DNA of 64,000 nt from Pedobacter sp014947265 (GCF_014947265.1 NZ_JADCNK010000002.1:434001-498000), one strand, 5' to 3'; numbered from the stretch's first letter, positions 18,090-26,713 are shown. The notes: generated by a model not told the origin, from the sequence alone. A program made the numbers and translations.

Positions 18090-18196
18090 AAGATATCTGG
18101 TTCTTAAAGTACAATTAACGTTAAATTAGTATAATAGCGGCTTAAAATTAAATGTTACTGGTTAGCCAGCATTAATTAAATTGTGTAATTATATTT

Positions 18197-19036
18197 ATGA
18201 ATACTTTAAAAATCATCCCTGTTTTTCTTTTATTAACCATTATGGCTTTTGCTCAGGAAAAAGCTGTTCCAATTAATATCATTACCTATAACATCCGCTT
18301 AAATGTAGCATCAGATGGTGTTAACGCCTGGCCAAACCGAAAAGACAATGTAAAAGCTTTAGTGAAATTTCATGATGCTGATATTCTTTGCGTACAGGAA
18401 GCCTTGCCCGAACAATTTGATGCGCTACTCGAAAACTCTAATTTTGATGTGGTAGGAGTTGGTCGTGAGGATGGGAAAAGAAAAGGAGAATTTTCTGCTG
18501 TTTATTTTGATAAAGACCGCTTCACTAAAAAAGATGGTGGAACGTTTTGGTTGTCAGAAACACCTGATGTCCCTTCAAAAGGATGGGATGCTGCACTTAA
18601 CCGTGTATGCAGCTGGGTTAAATTGTACGATAAGTTAAATAATAAAGAATTTATCGTTTTTAATACCCATTACGATCATATTGGGGTGAAAGCGAGAATT
18701 GAGTCGGCTAAATTGTTGAAACAGAAAATACAGCAGATTGCACCAACATTGCCTGTTATTTTTACCGGCGATTTAAATGTAACACCTGAAACAGAAGCCA
18801 TTGCAACCATTAAATCTTTTCTGACCGATGCTAAAGAGATTTCTGTAGAGCCGCCGTATGGTCCTGCAGGTACTTTTAATGGTTTTCATTTCGATAGCGA
18901 CCTGAAAGACCGGATCGACTATATTTTTGTAAACAAAGGTTTTAAAGTGCAAAAGTTTGCGGTTTTAACCGATAGTAAGGATAAAAGGTATTATTCTGAT
19001 CATCTGCCAGTTTTCTGTAGACTTTTTTTTAAATAA
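18197..19036 (+). CDS. secreted endonuclease/exonuclease/phosphatase family protein
   Basis: 279 residues with a cleavable signal peptide (KIIPVFLLLTIMAFAQ), so it is probably periplasmic or exported. Family motifs are present in order: ITYNIRLN, ILCVQEA, the NTHYDHIG region, FTGDLNVTPET and YYSDHLPVF, giving the metal-binding and His catalytic residues of the DNase I/sphingomyelinase fold. It hydrolyses a phosphodiester; nucleic acid, sugar phosphate or lipid phosphodiester are all possible. The stop is directly followed by the ATG of the Lgt-like gene, so the two are in one operon. Confidence 0.9.
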   Translation: MNTLKIIPVFLLLTIMAFAQEKAVPINIITYNIRLNVASDGVNAWPNRKDNVKALVKFHDADILCVQEALPEQFDALLENSNFDVVGVGREDGKRKGEFSAVYFDKDRFTKKDGGTFWLSETPDVPSKGWDAALNRVCSWVKLYDKLNNKEFIVFNTHYDHIGVKARIESAKLLKQKIQQIAPTLPVIFTGDLNVTPETEAIATIKSFLTDAKEISVEPPYGPAGTFNGFHFDSDLKDRIDYIFVNKGFKVQKFAVLTDSKDKRYYSDHLPVFCRLFFK

Positions 19037-19801
19037 ATGCTACTGAAAACCCTTTCAATTTTTCCCATTCAATTCGAGCTTTTTGGTAACCAATACCATT
19101 ATCACTATATTTTTGAAACACTCGCATTTATAATCGGTGTTAGGCTTTATTACTATTATAAAAAAGACATCGTAGATCAGATCTCTGACGAAAACAGGCT
19201 GTGGATTATGTTGGGAGCCATGTTGGGCGCGTTGATAGGCTCGCGGGTGGTAGCTGTACTGGAAACTCCAGAGGTAATCAATCACCTAACGTTTTCAATT
19301 TTATATCAAAGTAAAACCATTGTTGGCGGACTGCTTGGAGGATTGTTTGGCGTAGAATTAATAAAAAAGATAATTGGTGTAAAGGTTGCCTCCGGGGATA
19401 TTTACGTGATCCCCATTTTAGTGGCGCTGATTATCGGACGCATCGGCTGCTTTTCTATGGGAATTGATGAACCAACTTATGGAGTTCCCACTCATTTTTT
19501 TATGGGTATGGATCTGGGCGACGGAATCCTTAGGCACCCGATAATGCTCTACGAGATGATTTATCTCCTGCTGTTAATTTTTCTTTTTAACAGATTAAAA
19601 CTGGTGGAAATGATTAACGGCGATCGATTTAAACTATTTATGGTATTGTATTTTCTATTTCGCTTTTTAATCGAATTTATTAAGCCTTATCAATCATTAT
19701 TTTTAAATTTAAGCAGTATTCATTGGTCTGCATTGTTTATTTTTATTTATTATTATAGATTCATCATCAGAATTTCTAAACTGATAGCTGCTAAAAAGTA
19801 A
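19037..19801 (+). CDS. Lgt-like (prolipoprotein diacylglyceryl transferase family) membrane protein
   Basis: 254 residues with about six or seven membrane helices. The Lgt signature region reads GRIGCFSMGIDEPTYGVPT, followed later by RHPIMLYE, matching Lgt's GRIGNF...GRPT and HPxQLYE. Lgt normally moves a diacylglyceryl group from phosphatidylglycerol to prolipoproteins. Here the usual Asn after GRIG is Cys, and the surroundings are diverged, so it may use another acceptor or lipid. It is sandwiched between the EEP gene (0-base gap) and the radical SAM gene (5-base gap), which suggests a joint role in lipid chemistry. Confident in the family, not in the reaction. Confidence 0.8.
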   Translation: MLLKTLSIFPIQFELFGNQYHYHYIFETLAFIIGVRLYYYYKKDIVDQISDENRLWIMLGAMLGALIGSRVVAVLETPEVINHLTFSILYQSKTIVGGLLGGLFGVELIKKIIGVKVASGDIYVIPILVALIIGRIGCFSMGIDEPTYGVPTHFFMGMDLGDGILRHPIMLYEMIYLLLLIFLFNRLKLVEMINGDRFKLFMVLYFLFRFLIEFIKPYQSLFLNLSSIHWSALFIFIYYYRFIIRISKLIAAKK

Positions 19802-19806
19802 ACAGT

Positions 19807-21201
19807 ATGGCAAATACCAGAGATTATATATACTACGATTATACCAAGAGCCTTTGTCCGGAATGTTTACAGCTTTGCGATGCGAAAATTGTTTTTCAGG
19901 ATGCTAAAGTGTTTATGTTGAAAAACTGCAGAACGCACGGTGATAGTAAAGTGATGATTGCCGATGATGTTGAATACTATAAACAGATCAGGAATTACAA
20001 TAAACAATCGGAAATGCCGCTTAAGTTCAATACCAAAGTGCATTACGGCTGCCCTTACGATTGCGGTTTGTGTACAGATCATGAACAGCATTCGTGTTTA
20101 ACGGTAATAGAGGTAACTGATCGTTGCAACCTGGCCTGTCCAACTTGTTATGCCATGTCGTCGCCAAGTTATGGCAGGCACCGTACGCTGGAAGAAATAG
20201 AACGAATGATGGATGTTGTAGTAGCCAACGAGGGCGAACCCGATGTAGTACAGCTCTCTGGCGGAGAGCCAACCGTACATCCCGATTTTTTTAAGATTTT
20301 AGATCTTGCCAAAACCAAACCCATTAAACACCTGATGGTGAATACCAACGGGATCAGGATTGCCAAGGATATTAATTTTGTGGAAAAACTGGCAAGTTAT
20401 ATGCCCGATTTTGAAATTTACCTGCAATTTGATAGCTTCAGCGCTGAAGTATTAACAAAACTAAGGGGCGAAGATCTTACCGAAGTGCGAAGAAAGGCTA
20501 TCGATCATTTAAATCAGTTTAATGTATCTACTACTTTGGTGGTAACCTTGCAAAATGGGTTGAATGATCATGAAATTGGCGATATTTTAGATTATGCATT
20601 AAAACAGAAATGTGTTCGTGGCGTTACTTTCCAGCCTACTCAGGTTGCCGGAAGAAATGATGATTATAATGATCAGCAGGGAAGAATCACCTTAACTGAG
20701 GTACGCAGAAAAATTTATGAGCAATACCCAACCTTTACCCCACAAGATTTAATCCCTGTGCCATGTAATCCCGATGCCCTGTGTATGGCTTATGCTTTAA
20801 AAATCGGTGATGAGGTGATCCCGATGACGCATTTGATCAATCCAGAAGATTTGCTCAACAATTCGAAAAATACGATCGTTTTTGAACACGATGAAAAATT
20901 GAAAGAGCATATGCTCAACCTGTTTAGTACAGGTGTTTCAGTAGATTGTGCCGAAGATGCCTTTGGCGAATTGATGTGCTGCCTGCCAAGGGTAAAATCA
21001 GATAGTTTAAGTTATGATAATTTATTTCGGATCATTATCATGAATTTTATGGACCCGCTGGACTTTGATGTACGTGCAGTTAAAAAATCATGTGTACATA
21101 TTGTGAGCGATAAATACAAAATAGTACCCTTCGAAACCATGAATATTTTTTACCGTGACAATAAAATAGATTTAATAAGGGAAAAATTAAATATGATTTA
21201 A
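19807..21201 (+). CDS. radical SAM protein resembling the MJ0619/Tes lipid-synthase family
   Basis: 464 residues. Cysteines fall in three sets: a rubredoxin-like CPEC (17, 20) plus CRTHG (41); CPYDCGLC (82, 86, 89); and the radical SAM CxxxCxxC motif DRCNLACPTC (107, 111, 114). SAM-binding QLSGGEPTVHPDF follows. A Cys-rich C-terminus (DCAEDAFGELMCCL) ends with FRIIIMNFMDPLDFDVR. This order of a CxxC knuckle, an extra CxxxCGxC cluster and the rSAM core is as I remember for the archaeal tetraether-lipid synthase family (MJ0619/Tes), which joins unactivated lipid tails. The neighbouring Lgt-like gene fits a lipid substrate. The substrate in this organism is unknown. Confidence 0.88.
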   Translation: MANTRDYIYYDYTKSLCPECLQLCDAKIVFQDAKVFMLKNCRTHGDSKVMIADDVEYYKQIRNYNKQSEMPLKFNTKVHYGCPYDCGLCTDHEQHSCLTVIEVTDRCNLACPTCYAMSSPSYGRHRTLEEIERMMDVVVANEGEPDVVQLSGGEPTVHPDFFKILDLAKTKPIKHLMVNTNGIRIAKDINFVEKLASYMPDFEIYLQFDSFSAEVLTKLRGEDLTEVRRKAIDHLNQFNVSTTLVVTLQNGLNDHEIGDILDYALKQKCVRGVTFQPTQVAGRNDDYNDQQGRITLTEVRRKIYEQYPTFTPQDLIPVPCNPDALCMAYALKIGDEVIPMTHLINPEDLLNNSKNTIVFEHDEKLKEHMLNLFSTGVSVDCAEDAFGELMCCLPRVKSDSLSYDNLFRIIIMNFMDPLDFDVRAVKKSCVHIVSDKYKIVPFETMNIFYRDNKIDLIREKLNMI

Positions 21202-21202
21202 T

Positions 21203-21397
21203 ATGGGTGGTTTATTCGGCTTATTTGTAATTTATTGTCTTACCGCAATCGTACTTTTTGTAGTTGGCCTTATTCAGATTATTATTAAATCATCCAGGAA
21301 CGAGCCCGTAAAACCTGGGCTAAAATTGCTTATTATTTCAGTAATTATGGTGGTAATCGGTTTTGGTGCTTGTGCAGTATTACTCGCCAACAGTTAA
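21203..21397 (+). CDS. small two-helix membrane protein A of tandem pair
   Basis: 64 residues with two membrane helices joined by a polar loop (KSSRNEPVKPGLKL). It is clearly homologous to the next gene. The ATG comes one base after the stop of the radical SAM gene, so it is translated from the same mRNA. No named family is recognised. Its position suggests an accessory membrane subunit of the rSAM/Lgt-like system. Confidence 0.75.
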   Translation: MGGLFGLFVIYCLTAIVLFVVGLIQIIIKSSRNEPVKPGLKLLIISVIMVVIGFGACAVLLANS

Positions 21398-21411
21398 TTT
21401 CAAAATAAATC

Positions 21412-21606
21412 ATGGAACTTTTTATTGTATACTGGGTAATTGTCGGATTGTTATTTACAATTGGTATCATTCAAATCATTGTAAAAGCAGCTAAAAATCA
21501 ACCTGTTAAGCCAGGACTTAAATTGGTTATTGCGTCAGTGATTATGCTGGTAATCGGAGCAGGGGCATGCGCGGTAATTCTATCTAATTTAAATATTGGC
21601 CATTAG
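21412..21606 (+). CDS. small two-helix membrane protein B of tandem pair
   Basis: 64 residues and a tandem duplicate of the preceding gene: the loop KAAKNQPVKPGLKL and the second helix with GAGACAVIL match the same segments there. Only 14 bases separate the two genes. This is probably the last gene of the EEP/Lgt-like/rSAM operon. Function unknown. Confidence 0.75.
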   Translation: MELFIVYWVIVGLLFTIGIIQIIVKAAKNQPVKPGLKLVIASVIMLVIGAGACAVILSNLNIGH

Positions 21607-21634
21607 TCATTTTTATTGTGTCAAGATTGCGGGT

Positions 21635-21670
21635 TTGGCTTTCTCCTTTAACCTTTAAATAATATCTTTG
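21635..21670 (+). promoter_or_regulatory. pheT promoter
   Basis: TATCTTTG at 21663-21670 matches the -7 consensus; a TTTG at 21634-21637 lies 25 bases upstream, a little far for the -33 box. It is followed by a leader with a hairpin before the pheT ATG at 21740. Confidence 0.55.
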
Positions 21671-21685
21671 CGTTTTATAGAAATA

Positions 21686-21722
21686 GAGTATCAGTTCAGA
21701 TTTGTCTTGATACCTGATACTC
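21686..21722 (+). promoter_or_regulatory. Hairpin in pheT leader
   Basis: The arms GAGTATCAG (21686-21694) and CTGATACTC (21714-21722) flank 19 bases. A further GATACTC-like copy follows before the ATG. Related GAGTATCAAG words form a hairpin in the rpoB-rpoC spacer, so this may be a repeat family rather than a pheT-specific control. Confidence 0.55.
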
Positions 21723-21739
21723 AAACTTGATACTCCAAA

Positions 21740-24139
21740 ATGAAAATATCATATAACTGGTTAAAACAATTCGTACAGATTGATAAAACACCTCAGGAAC
21801 TTTCGTTAATCCTTACCAATGTTGGTTTAGAAGTAGAAAGTGTAGAAAAAGTGCAGCCCGTTGTGGGCGGCTTGGAGGGGTTGGTTATCGGCGAAGTATT
21901 AACCTGTGTTCAGCATCCCAATGCCGATCGTTTGCGCATTACTACTGTTAATGTTGGTGGTAAAGAAAAGCTTCAGATTGTTTGTGGTGCTCCAAATGTA
22001 GGCGCTGGTCAAAAAGTAGTAGTCGCTACAGTGGGTACAACGGTATATCCTTTAGAGGGAGAGCCTTTTAAGATAAAAGAATCAAAAATCAGGGGAGAAC
22101 TTTCTCAGGGAATGATCTGTGCCGAAGATGAAATTGGCTTAGGTAAATCGCACGATGGAATTATGATCCTTGCAGAAGATACCGAAGTGGGTATCCGTGC
22201 AAAAGATCATTTCAAAATGGATGATGATTTTGTTTTCGAAATCGGATTAACGCCAAACCGTGCCGATGCGGCTTCGCATTTAGGCGTGGCGAGAGATTTG
22301 GCTGCTTATTTCAGAAGTGAATATGAAATGCCTGATCTTTCTGCTTTTAAAACGGATAATGAAAATCTTGTGATTCCGGTAGAGGTAGAGGATTTGGCAG
22401 CTTGCCCACGTTATAGCAGTATAACTATTTCGGGTGTTACCGTACAAGAATCACCAGATTGGTTAAAAGATAAATTAAAGGTAATTGGTTTACGCCCCAT
22501 CAATAATGTGGTTGATATCACCAATTATATCCTGCATGGCCTAGGTCAGCCTTTACATGCTTTCGATGCCGATAAAATTACCGGTGGAAAAGTAATTGTG
22601 AAAAAAGTTGCCGAAGGTACTCCTTTTGTAACCCTTGATGATGTTGAACGTAAATTGAGTGCCGATGATTTAATGATCTGCAATGCTGAAGCACCAATGT
22701 GTATTGCAGGCGTTTTCGGCGGAAAGTCTTCAGGAGTTGATACCAACACCAAAAATATTTTCTTAGAAAGTGCTTACTTTAATTCGGTTTCTGTTCGTAA
22801 AACATCGAAAAGACATGGCTTAAAAACCGATGCCTCTTTCCGTTACGAGCGTGGTACCGATCCGGAGATTACGGTAACGGCTTTAAAATACGCAGCTTTA
22901 TTGATTAAAGAACTGGCTGGAGGCGAAATTTCTTCATCAGTTTCTGATATTTATCCAAGCCACATCAAACCGTTCGAATTTGAAGTAAGCTATACCAATA
23001 TCAATAAATTAATCGGTGCAAATATCCCTTCAGCCGAAATCAAACACATTATTACAGCTTTAGGTATTTCGGCAACCAATACTTCTGATGATACCCTGGC
23101 TTTAAGAGTGCCATCGTTTAAAGTTGATGTGACGCGTGAGTGCGATATTACTGAAGAAGTACTGCGTATTTATGGTTATGACAATATCGAAATTCCGGCA
23201 AAAGTAAATGCATCGCTTTCTTACAGCATTAAGCCTGAGAAAGAAAATACGCATAATGTAATTGCTGATATGCTTGCCGCTAATGGTTATGCAGAAATTA
23301 TGTGTAACTCGTTAACTAAATCGGCTTATTCGAAAAATTTAGACGAAGCAGTATTCATTTTAAATCCTTTAAGCAGCGACTTAAATGTAATGCGCCAGCA
23401 TTTATTGATGCCGGCTTTAGAAAGTGTAGCTTACAACCAGAACCGTAAAAATGCAGATGTGAAGTTTTACGAATTCGGTAAAACCTACCATTTAATCAAT
23501 GAGCAATACGTAGAGCGATCAAGGTTATTATTGTTGATTTCGGGGGCTAAACAAAGCGAACAATGGAACCACAATGCTAAACCGGCAACTTTCTATAATT
23601 TAAAATCGGCAGTTGATGCCATTATATCGCGTTTAGGCATTGCAAGCTATCAGTCTGATGTTTTAAATGATGAAAATTTTGCTTACGGAATTAAATATTT
23701 CCGTGGAGATAAAACCCTGGTAAGTTTCGGTGCGGCTTCAAAAGCGGACCGCAAAGTGGCCGATGTAAATGCTGAGGTATTTTATGCTGATTTCGATTGG
23801 GCAACCTTATTAGATATTGTAAGGAAAAATAAAATCGTACACAAAGATGTTTCTAAATACCCGCAGGTTCGTCGCGATCTTTCATTGTTGATTGATCAAA
23901 ATGTAACCTTCGATACCTTAAAGGGTATTGCGTTTAAAACTGATAAAAAGCTGATCAAAGAGGTTGGTGTATTCGATGTATACGTTGGTGATAAATTGCC
24001 GGAGGGAAAAAAATCGTATGCCTTGAATTTTATTTTGCAGGATGAGGAACAAACCCTAACCGATAAGCAGATTGAAAACACGATGCAGAAATTAATCTCG
24101 AATTTAACGGCACAAGCTGGTGCAGAAATTAGGAAATAA
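21740..24139 (+). CDS. pheT: phenylalanine--tRNA ligase beta subunit
   Basis: 799 residues, normal for bacterial PheT. The N-terminal EMAP-like tRNA-binding domain has IGEVLTCVQHPNADRLRITT. Next come the B3/B4 domain (LTPNRADAASHLGVARDLAA), the B5 domain (EEVLRIYGYDNIEIP), the core with KFYEFGKTYHL, and the C-terminal anticodon-binding domain (KYPQVRRDLSLLID). It forms the alpha2-beta2 enzyme and edits mischarged Tyr-tRNA. The alpha-subunit gene is not in the window. Confidence 0.97.
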   Translation: MKISYNWLKQFVQIDKTPQELSLILTNVGLEVESVEKVQPVVGGLEGLVIGEVLTCVQHPNADRLRITTVNVGGKEKLQIVCGAPNVGAGQKVVVATVGTTVYPLEGEPFKIKESKIRGELSQGMICAEDEIGLGKSHDGIMILAEDTEVGIRAKDHFKMDDDFVFEIGLTPNRADAASHLGVARDLAAYFRSEYEMPDLSAFKTDNENLVIPVEVEDLAACPRYSSITISGVTVQESPDWLKDKLKVIGLRPINNVVDITNYILHGLGQPLHAFDADKITGGKVIVKKVAEGTPFVTLDDVERKLSADDLMICNAEAPMCIAGVFGGKSSGVDTNTKNIFLESAYFNSVSVRKTSKRHGLKTDASFRYERGTDPEITVTALKYAALLIKELAGGEISSSVSDIYPSHIKPFEFEVSYTNINKLIGANIPSAEIKHIITALGISATNTSDDTLALRVPSFKVDVTRECDITEEVLRIYGYDNIEIPAKVNASLSYSIKPEKENTHNVIADMLAANGYAEIMCNSLTKSAYSKNLDEAVFILNPLSSDLNVMRQHLLMPALESVAYNQNRKNADVKFYEFGKTYHLINEQYVERSRLLLLISGAKQSEQWNHNAKPATFYNLKSAVDAIISRLGIASYQSDVLNDENFAYGIKYFRGDKTLVSFGAASKADRKVADVNAEVFYADFDWATLLDIVRKNKIVHKDVSKYPQVRRDLSLLIDQNVTFDTLKGIAFKTDKKLIKEVGVFDVYVGDKLPEGKKSYALNFILQDEEQTLTDKQIENTMQKLISNLTAQAGAEIRK

Positions 24140-24170
24140 AATATAAATTCGTATTTTTAGAAATAAATTC

Positions 24171-24461
24171 ATGACTTCTGTTGCAGATCAGTTAGATAAA
24201 GTATTACAAAAAACAGCTCGGGTAATTGAGTTATGTAATGCGCTACAGGAAGAAAATGATTTATTAAAGCTTGAAAATCAATCGTTAAAAGTAGCACTCG
24301 ATACAGCGAAAGGCAAAAATTTGGAACTTGACGAAAAATTAAGGGTTACAAAATTGGCTAAAAGTATAGAGGGAACAAGTGAAAAATCGCTTGACATTAA
24401 ACAAAAAATTAACGATTTTGTGCGTGAGATTGATAAGAGTATTGCATTATTAAAAAAATAA
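24171..24461 (+). CDS. small coiled-coil protein upstream of zapA
   Basis: 96 residues, almost entirely heptad-like (ELCNALQEENDLLKLENQSL), so it should form a long coiled coil. It starts 31 bases after pheT and ends 33 bases before zapA. Size, coiled coil and position suggest a ZapB-like division helper that works with ZapA, but this is inference; no family signature is obvious. Confidence 0.78.
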   Translation: MTSVADQLDKVLQKTARVIELCNALQEENDLLKLENQSLKVALDTAKGKNLELDEKLRVTKLAKSIEGTSEKSLDIKQKINDFVREIDKSIALLKK

Positions 24462-24494
24462 TGATGCAAAGAAATCAGAAACTAAGCTAAACAA

Positions 24495-24785
24495 ATGGGA
24501 GAAATCTCGATTAAAATAACCATTTCCGACCGTATTTATCCACTAAAGGTGAATATGGAAGAGGAAGAAATTGTGAGACGGGCAGCAAAAATGATCAATG
24601 AGCGCATAAAAGATTATCAGGATAATTATGCGGTTAGAGATAAGCAGGATCTTCTTTCTATGGCCGTGTTGCACTATGCAACAGCTGTATTAAGAACAGA
24701 AAACAAAGTACAAAACCAGGATACTGCTGTTGCCGATAAAGTTGAAGAATTGGATGTTTTACTCAATAATTTCTTTTCAAAATAA
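24495..24785 (+). CDS. zapA: cell division protein ZapA
   Basis: 96 residues. The N-terminal segment ISIKITISDRIYPLKVNMEE and the helix EEIVRRAAKMINERIKDYQD match the ZapA fold, which bundles FtsZ filaments at the Z-ring. The C-terminal half is helical with LSMAVLHYATAVLR. The neighbourhood (pheT, coiled coil, zapA, 6S RNA, rny) also fits. Confidence 0.88.
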   Translation: MGEISIKITISDRIYPLKVNMEEEEIVRRAAKMINERIKDYQDNYAVRDKQDLLSMAVLHYATAVLRTENKVQNQDTAVADKVEELDVLLNNFFSK

Positions 24786-24805
24786 AGGTTCGTTCTTTCG
24801 GCATT

Positions 24806-24853
24806 CGTCACTCTGAACTTGTTTCAGGGGCTGTTTAATAAGATCCTGAAACA
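24806..24853. repeat. Dispersed palindrome, GAACTTGTTTCAG element
   Basis: CGTCACTCTGAACTTG followed by TTTCAGG, then GATCCTGAAACA some 15 bases on, gives a hairpin. It is another member of the family at 8059, 26687 and 43827 and separates zapA from the RNA gene. Confidence 0.65.
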
Positions 24854-24907
24854 AATCTGATAGTTATCGGATCAGGATGATGGGGCCAATATTTAGCATA
24901 AAGACAT

Positions 24908-25081
24908 AGCCGCGGCTAGTTTTTGAGTTTCAAATTTTATAAAACTTAACACTTCAATATCTATAGGGTTAAGAGGGCGTATTTCATCTGCTATGGCACC
25001 TGAAAATGGCTTAAACCCTAATTATGCTTAGTTGAGGTTTAAAATGTATGAGACTTTAAAAATTAGTTGCGGTTTTTTTTT
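24908..25081 (+). ncRNA. ssrS: candidate 6S RNA
   Basis: A rod-shaped fold is visible. A terminal stem pairs CCGCGGCTAGTTTTTGAGT (24910-24928) with ACTTTAAAAATTAGTTGCGG (25053-25072), and T's follow from 25073. Inside it, ATTTTATAAAACTT pairs with AGGTTTAAAAT, and ATAGGGTTAAG pairs with CTTAAACCCTAAT, leaving a large central unpaired region. This long hairpin with a central bubble, about 170 nt, and its position directly after zapA are hallmarks of 6S RNA, which binds and inhibits housekeeping RNA polymerase. The exact 5' end is not certain. It accounts for most of the 24786-25095 gap. Confidence 0.65.
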
Positions 25082-25095
25082 ACTTAAAAAACAAA

Positions 25096-26667
25096 ATGGA
25101 AATAGTTGAAATATTAGGATACGTATTTGCCGTAATAGCGGGTATAGCTATCGGAGTAGTGGTAGGAAGATTCCTCCTGCGTAACTTGCTTAAACAGCAG
25201 GAAGTTGCCGCACAGAACAAAGTGAAAAAGATTTTAAAAGATGCAGAAAACAATGCAGAGATCTTAAAAAAGAATAAACTTTTAGAAGCAAAAGAAAAGT
25301 TTTTGCAAATGAAAGCAGAGCATGAGCAAGAAGTGAATGCCAAAAACAATAACATTAACCAACGCGAAAACACCATGAAGCAGAAAGAGCAATCGGTGAA
25401 CCAGCGCATGGAAAACTTCAATAAAAAAGAACAGGAACTCGATAAGCACAAAAGCAACCTCGAAAAACAAACTGAACTTGCTATTAAAAAGCAAGAAGAG
25501 GTAGAAGTGCTTAAAAATCAACACCTAACACAATTGGAAACTATTGCAGGTTTATCGGCCGAAGAGGCTAAAAACCAGTTAGTAGAAAACCTAAAAGAAG
25601 TTGCCCGTACACAGGCTATGATCCAGATTAAGGATATTGTTGACGAAGCCAAATTAACAGCGAGCAAAGAAGCTAAAAAAGTGGTGATTCAAACCATTCA
25701 GCGTACTGCCACCGAAGCTGCAATTGAAAATTCTGTTTCTATTTTTCATATCGAAAGTGACGAGATTAAAGGTCGCGTTATTGGTAGAGAGGGTAGGAAT
25801 ATCCGTGCTTTAGAAGCTGCAACCGGTATCGAAATTATTGTGGATGATACACCGGAGGCCATTATTTTATCCGGTTTCGATCCCGTAAGAAGAGAGATAG
25901 CACGCCTGGCTTTACACCGTTTGGTAACAGATGGTCGTATCCACCCGGCGCGTATTGAGGAAATTGTAGCGAAAACCAAAAAACAGATCGAAGATGAGAT
26001 TGTAGAGATTGGTGAGCGTACGGTAATCGATTTAGGTATCCATGGTTTACATCCGGAGCTGATCCGTATGGTTGGTCGTATGCGTTACCGTTCATCTTAT
26101 GGACAAAACTTATTGCATCACTCGCGTGAGGTGGCTAATTTCTGTGCTACCATGGCTGCAGAACTTGGCTTAAATGCTAAAATGGCTAAACGTGCAGGTT
26201 TATTACACGATATAGGTAAAGTGCCTGATGATAATCCTGAATTACCACACGCAATTTTAGGGATGCAACTGGCCGAAAAATATAAAGAACACCCTGAAAT
26301 CTGCAATGCCATTGGTGCCCACCACGATGAAATTGAGATGACTTCAATGATTTCTCCAATCATTCAGGCTTGTGATGCCATTTCTGGTGCCCGTCCAGGT
26401 GCACGCCGTGAGGTTGTAGAAAGTTACATCAAGCGTTTAAAAGACCTTGAAGAACTGGCTTTATCTTACCCAGGTGTAGAAAAAACTTTTGCTATCCAGG
26501 CTGGTAGAGAGTTACGTGTAATTGTAGAAAGTGAACGCATTACGGATGCACAGGCAGAACTTTTAGCCGCCGATATTTCAACACGTATCCAAACAGAAAT
26601 GACTTATCCTGGGCAGATTAAGGTTACTGTAATCAGGGAAACCCGTTCTGTAGCATTTGCGAAATAA
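25096..26667 (+). CDS. rny: ribonuclease Y
   Basis: 523 residues. One N-terminal membrane helix (about 5-25) is followed by a long Lys/Glu/Gln-rich coiled coil to about residue 170. Then come a KH domain (KGRVIGREGRNIRALE) and an HD domain with LLHDIGKVPDDNPELPH (His371-Asp372) and AIGAHHDEIEM. RNase Y is a membrane-bound endonuclease that starts mRNA decay. The gene follows the 6S RNA candidate closely. Confidence 0.97.
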   Translation: MEIVEILGYVFAVIAGIAIGVVVGRFLLRNLLKQQEVAAQNKVKKILKDAENNAEILKKNKLLEAKEKFLQMKAEHEQEVNAKNNNINQRENTMKQKEQSVNQRMENFNKKEQELDKHKSNLEKQTELAIKKQEEVEVLKNQHLTQLETIAGLSAEEAKNQLVENLKEVARTQAMIQIKDIVDEAKLTASKEAKKVVIQTIQRTATEAAIENSVSIFHIESDEIKGRVIGREGRNIRALEAATGIEIIVDDTPEAIILSGFDPVRREIARLALHRLVTDGRIHPARIEEIVAKTKKQIEDEIVEIGERTVIDLGIHGLHPELIRMVGRMRYRSSYGQNLLHHSREVANFCATMAAELGLNAKMAKRAGLLHDIGKVPDDNPELPHAILGMQLAEKYKEHPEICNAIGAHHDEIEMTSMISPIIQACDAISGARPGARREVVESYIKRLKDLEELALSYPGVEKTFAIQAGRELRVIVESERITDAQAELLAADISTRIQTEMTYPGQIKVTVIRETRSVAFAK

Positions 26668-26686
26668 AGAAAGCAATTCGCCGAAT

Positions 26687-26713
26687 CGTCATCCTGAACT
26701 TGTTTCAGGATCT
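26687..26713. repeat. Dispersed palindrome, GAACTTGTTTCAG element
   Basis: CGTCATCCTGAACTTG followed by TTTCAGGATCT: the halves CCTGAA and TTCAGG are complementary. Same family as 8059, 24806 and 43827. Confidence 0.75.
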
